Shown here: positions 5,717 to 6,217 of the stretch, piece after piece | How the letters are laid out: each line of letters opens with the position of its first letter | Numbering within the stretch: position 1 is the first letter of the stretch | NCBI GenBank assembly: GCA_017390645.1 | Contig: JAFPAZ010000012.1 | Coordinates: 1-6,217, forward strand | Length of the DNA: 6,217 nt | From: Lachnospiraceae bacterium | GTDB lineage: Bacteria; Bacillota_A; Clostridia; Lachnospirales; Lachnospiraceae | Reading direction: 5' to 3' | Position numbers and translations under genes: made by a program | The notes under the pieces: generated by a model | Told to the model about the DNA's origin: nothing | Databases searched by the model: none | The model's input: the letters and a program-made list of their open reading frames with translations, nothing else

Positions 5717-5742
5717 TGGTGTCAAAAGGTATTTTGGCACCA
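5717..5742 (+). other. 11-bp hairpin between spoIIIAD and spoIIIAE
   Basis: TGGTGTCAAAA (5717-5727) pairs with TTTTGGCACCA (5732-5742) around the loop GGTA, with one T-G wobble. It starts four bases after the spoIIIAD stop. No T tract follows (TGATACATGGG), so full termination is unlikely. RNA processing, stabilisation of the upstream message, or partial attenuation are possible roles. Confidence 0.6.
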
Positions 5743-5840
5743 TGATACATGGGATTTACTCCAGACTTTATGATCTAACAATTGTGGAAGTTATGTTGGA
5801 ATGGGGAAATTTGTTGGTAGGAAGAAGCACGACATAATGA

Positions 5841-5851
5841 AAGGTGAGGGG
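5841..5851 (+). promoter_or_regulatory. Ribosome binding site supporting the TTG start of spoIIIAE
   Basis: AAGGTGAGGGG gives two possible Shine-Dalgarno matches, AAGGTG and GAGGGG, ending 10 and 5 nt before the TTG at 5857. The nearby ATG at 5852 reads ATG-TCT-TGA and stops at once, so the TTG is the only start at this site. Confidence 0.65.
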
Positions 5852-5856
5852 ATGTC

Positions 5857-6217
5857 TTGAAGAAAGTAATTTTTTACATTTTATTATTGACCATATTACG
5901 AATGCCAACGGATGTTTATGCTGGTGAAACAGGAGATTCCGCTACAGAGATTGATTTTAGTGAGTGGGAAGAAGCCATAAAAGAAAGCGGGATTTTAGAG
6001 GAAGATATTGATATTGAAGAAATTTTTTCTTTGTTGTCTCAGGGAAAAACGAAAGAAGTAGGGAAAAAGTTAATAACGGGTGTAAAAAATATACTGTTTG
6101 GAGAAATAGGAAAACAAAAAGAAATTTTGGTATCCCTATTTTTTTTATTGTTGATTGCAGGCATTTTTCAGACATTAACCCAAAGTTTTCAAAATGGCTT
6201 AACCAGTCAGACTGGAT
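5857..6217 (+). CDS. spoIIIAE: Stage III sporulation protein AE, N-terminal part (cut by window end)
   Basis: The frame is open from TTG at 5857 to the end of the window, 120 codons. The B. subtilis protein has about 400 residues, so roughly 30% is present. The start MKKVIFYILLLTI (TTG read as Met) and the cut-like VYA-GE at residues 20-24 form a clear signal peptide. An acidic segment (30-58, rich in D and E) follows, then a first membrane helix at about 88-105 (EILVSLFFLLLIAGIF). This agrees with SpoIIIAE, the large polytopic membrane protein of the SpoIIIA channel, and with its place after spoIIIAD. Starting at the internal ATG (codon 16, RMPTD) would destroy the signal peptide, so TTG is favoured. 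A TTG start may keep expression low. Confidence 0.9.
   Translation, partial: MKKVIFYILLLTILRMPTDVYAGETGDSATEIDFSEWEEAIKESGILEEDIDIEEIFSLLSQGKTKEVGKKLITGVKNILFGEIGKQKEILVSLFFLLLIAGIFQTLTQSFQNGLTSQTG

Noticed and set aside
5728..5751. Second sigma-E promoter before spoIIIAE (GGTATTTT and GATACATG)
   Set aside because: The two elements are only eight nt apart, far below the 13-15 nt needed, and both overlap the hairpin region.

Overview
The window is AT-rich and its genes all lie on the + strand. The gene content and order point to a spore-forming, low-GC Firmicute. The most likely group is Clostridia, probably Lachnospiraceae-like, judged from protein style, the long intergenic palindromic repeats, and the order Xaa-Pro peptidase - efp - spoIIIA. 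The family level is an inference; the spore-former call is firm because five spoIIIA genes are present in order.

Layout. Positions 1-459 hold no gene. They contain a left-truncated copy (105-220) and a complete copy (about 222-430) of a long imperfect inverted-repeat element; the right arm of the complete copy carries a sigma-A-like promoter aimed at the next gene. Positions 460-969 encode a YqeG-type HAD phosphatase. A 228-nt gap up to the preferred aroK start follows, with several small hairpins and an extended -10 promoter. Then come aroK (shikimate kinase, start best placed at 1198) and an M24B Xaa-Pro aminopeptidase, only 12 nt apart and probably co-transcribed. efp (elongation factor P) follows with its own promoter.

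A strong intrinsic terminator (3524-3567) separates this housekeeping block from the sporulation block. A sigma-E-like promoter starts at the next base after its T tract (3568-3596). Downstream are spoIIIAA, spoIIIAB, spoIIIAC, spoIIIAD and the first 120 codons of spoIIIAE, which runs off the window and starts at TTG. In the known system, the SpoIIIA proteins are made in the mother cell under sigma-E and form a secretion-like complex in the outer forespore membrane that joins the mother cell to the forespore: AA is the ATPase, AB is GspF-like, and AC, AD and AE are membrane parts. A 143-nt gap between spoIIIAD and spoIIIAE is unusual in this tight operon. It holds an 11-bp hairpin and a chain of tiny overlapping ORFs leading into the TTG start.

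Overall the genes are conserved and ordinary. I see no unknown multi-gene system. The parts most worth a second look are the promoter-bearing palindromic repeat upstream of yqeG, the abutting terminator and sigma-E promoter, and the AD-AE gap.
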